This document shows positions 62,850 through 64,000 of a stretch of 64,000 bases of DNA, in pieces. The notes beneath the pieces were generated by a model. That model was not told where the DNA came from and did no database searches. It saw only the letters and a list, made by a program, of their open reading frames with translations. Origin of the DNA: Thermocatellispora tengchongensis (GTDB taxonomy: Bacteria > Actinomycetota > Actinomycetes > Streptosporangiales > Streptosporangiaceae); contig NZ_JACHGN010000012.1 of the NCBI RefSeq assembly GCF_014202315.1, positions 248,001 to 312,000 on the forward strand, in the 5' to 3' direction. Numbering within the stretch: the stretch's first letter is position 1; each line of letters begins with the position of its first letter. The translations under genes were made by a program, and so were the position numbers.

Positions 62850-62940
62850 CAAAGCGGATGCCGGGGCCGGTGCGAATGCCAGGGGCCAGTGGGATGCCGG
62901 GGGCCGGTGCGAATGCCGGGGCCGGGACGGATGGCCTCGC
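62850..62940. repeat. Imperfect tandem repeat of about 18 and 36 bp
   Basis: GGATGCCGGGGCCGGTGCGA and close variants recur two to four times. The repeats sit between the glucanase relic and the small open frame and give Gly/Pro/Ala/Arg runs in all frames. Confidence 0.5.
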
Positions 62941-62948
62941 CGCCGGCC

Positions 62949-63146
62949 ATGCTGGAGTACCTGCGGCGCCTCGAACGCCGGATGAGGTGCCTGGCGGAGG
63001 GTCTGAGCCGGAGCGAACGCCGCCGGGACTCCCTGGGCCTGCCCGCCGGCCCGGCCCCGCACGGACTGCGGCATCCGTACGGGTTCGCGTTCCCCGCGGG
63101 TGAGGACGGCGAGCCGGGCGAGCGCCCGGAGGAGGATGAGTCCTAG
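62949..63146 (+). CDS. Possible small protein (65 residues), uncertain
   Basis: ATG 62949 begins MLEYLRRLERRMRCLAEGLSR, a short amphipathic helix, followed by a Gly/Pro segment (GFAFPAGEDGEPGERPEEDES) with an acidic end. There is no clear ribosome-binding site. It ends at the TAG sharing CTAG with the convergent GNAT gene. It could equally be the tail of a decayed gene. I do not recognise it. Confidence 0.3.
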   Translation: MLEYLRRLERRMRCLAEGLSRSERRRDSLGLPAGPAPHGLRHPYGFAFPAGEDGEPGERPEEDES

Positions 63147-63991
63147 CAGGGCTCCATGACGCCGACCGGGAGGCGGGCCTCCAGGACACCCGGGTCCTCG
63201 GTGTAGGACAGGGTGGCGCCGAGCGAGAGCATCAGGCGGCGCATCCGGACGTTGTCGGAGAGCATGGTGGCCCTGACCTCGGCGAAGCCCAGGTCGCGGG
63301 CCTCGCGGACCAGCATGCGGGCCATGCTGCCGCCCAGGCCGCGGCCCTGCCAGCGGTCCTCGATCAGGAAGGCCATCTCGGCGATGCCCGGGTCGGCGGT
63401 GAACATCAGGTTGGCCAGGGCCACGACCTGGCCGTCGTGCCCGCCGACGAGGGAGTGGCCCCTGCCGCGGTCGCACAGGCGGTCGAAGACGCGCGGCGGC
63501 AGGGTGGGCATCGCGGTGAAGTAGCGGAACCTGCGGGTCTCGGGCGAGCAGCGCTCGTGCAGGTCGCGCACCGCGTCGCGGTAGATGGGGGTGAGCTGCC
63601 TGACGATCACCTCGGCGCCGTCGGCGAGCCGCACCGGACGCTCGGAGCCGACCGGGTCGGCCGGGGGCTGGGCCAGCCGGACGAACGCGGCGGCTCTGGC
63701 GGCCTCGGTGAGGGTGAAGGGCAGTTCGGACCGGCGCAGCCGCACGAAGCGCCGCGGCGCCACGGGCACGGTCAGCAGGGTCGGGTCGGGCAGCCGGACG
63801 GCCTGCTCGATCTCGCCGTTGACGTCGCCGCCGATCTCGCCATTGATCCCGCCGATCTCGCCATTGATCCCGCCGATCTCGCCATGGATCCCGCCGATCT
63901 CGCCGTTGATCCCACCGGTCTCGCCTGTGCTGTCGTCCGCGGCGCCGTCGTGCCCGTTCGCCGTCGCGGCGCGTTCCCCCGAATCGCTCAC
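63143..63991 (-). CDS. GNAT-family N-acetyltransferase with repetitive N terminus
   Basis: 282 residues from GTG 63991. The frame is still open at the window edge and the GTG lacks a ribosome-binding site, so the real start may lie beyond. The C-terminal 160 residues form a GNAT domain: VRQLTPIYRDAVRDLHERCS, EMAFLIEDRWQGRGLGGSMAR (acetyl-CoA loop QGRGLG) and ATMLSDNVRMRRLMLSLGA. It resembles Pat-like acyltransferase domains (RPVRLADGAEVIVRQL). Residues about 25-60 are tandem GGINGEI-type heptads, unusual for the family. Substrate unknown. Confidence 0.87.
   Translation of the reverse strand: MSDSGERAATANGHDGAADDSTGETGGINGEIGGIHGEIGGINGEIGGINGEIGGDVNGEIEQAVRLPDPTLLTVPVAPRRFVRLRRSELPFTLTEAARAAAFVRLAQPPADPVGSERPVRLADGAEVIVRQLTPIYRDAVRDLHERCSPETRRFRYFTAMPTLPPRVFDRLCDRGRGHSLVGGHDGQVVALANLMFTADPGIAEMAFLIEDRWQGRGLGGSMARMLVREARDLGFAEVRATMLSDNVRMRRLMLSLGATLSYTEDPGVLEARLPVGVMEPC
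63831..63914 (-). repeat. 21-bp tandem repeat, four copies, in the GNAT 5' coding region
   Basis: Units start at 63831, 63852, 63873 and 63894 (CCGATCTCGCCATTGATCCC-like, 21 bp each) and encode the heptapeptide GGINGEI with one His variant. A longer, diverged unit (GGDVNGEI) lies at the left. The period is exactly seven codons. Confidence 0.9.
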
Positions 63992-64000
63992 GGCCGCACC

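Overview
The window is a very GC-rich, gene-dense actinobacterial chromosome segment. GTG and TTG starts are common, many operons have 1-8 nt stop/start overlaps, and the gene content is typical of filamentous actinomycetes: a sufR-sufBD-Rieske-sufC-sufSU-sufT operon, a tkt-tal-pgi-zwf-opcA-pgl operon beside ctaA/ctaB, and LacI/GntR/TetR-controlled catabolic islands. A Streptosporangiales-type soil organism (Nonomuraea or a relative) fits best. That placement is inferred from gene content, not from any marker RNA; no rRNA or tRNA gene was seen.

Layout. 1-5.4 kb: mannoside utilisation (solute-binding lipoprotein, GH2 beta-mannosidase, divergent LacI regulator) with two kinds of LacI-type operators. 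5.3-6.6 kb: gene-free, with orphan operators and a 22-bp tandem repeat. 6.6-8.4 kb: DEAD-box RNA helicase with a hairpin-rich leader. 9.2-15.6 kb: the SUF Fe-S cluster operon, preceded by an iron-box-like palindrome, a SufR-like site and 18-bp direct repeats. 15.8-22.1 kb: Bcr/CflA exporter, a leaderless ABC pair, an EamA exporter, a zinc metalloprotease coupled to a small unknown protein, and a DHFR-like reductase. 22.2-24.9 kb: GntR, ornithine-cyclodeaminase-like and proline-racemase-like genes. 25.0-35.0 kb: fatty-acyl/CoA metabolism (DUF35 plus thiolase, acyl-CoA ligase plus dehydrogenase, MaoC plus SDR, MFS) with TTCTAGAA palindromes in front of each unit. A gene-poor gap at 30-31.4 kb carries a 194-bp element with 25-bp terminal inverted repeats. 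35.0-39.7 kb: a compact 4-hydroxyproline degradation operon. 39.9-44.1 kb: haem A synthesis (ctaA, ctaB), a SanA/YdcF-like protein and a PrsW protease. 44.4-52.8 kb: pentose phosphate operon. 52.8-54.9 kb: adenosine deaminase and a coiled-coil protein. 54.9-57.0 kb: a decayed region (C-rich/G-rich block, Clp-N pseudogene, ThuA and PQQ-dehydrogenase remnants meeting at one breakpoint). 57.0-62.4 kb: a shikimate/quinate catabolic cluster with two near-identical TetR-type operators. 62.5-64.0 kb: a beta-helix glycosidase remnant and a GNAT protein with a repetitive N terminus.

How it works together. Most of the window is central carbon and redox metabolism (NADPH from the pentose phosphate operon, Fe-S cluster supply, haem A) plus catabolic modules for mannosides, hydroxyprolines, acyl-CoAs and shikimate/quinate, each with its own local regulator and visible operators. 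I did not find a convincing new defence or biosynthetic system. The most novel-looking items are the protease/partner pair, the TTCTAGAA regulon, the dual control region of the suf operon, the MITE-like element, and the short-period repeats inside coding sequences (zwf, add, GNAT, helicase).
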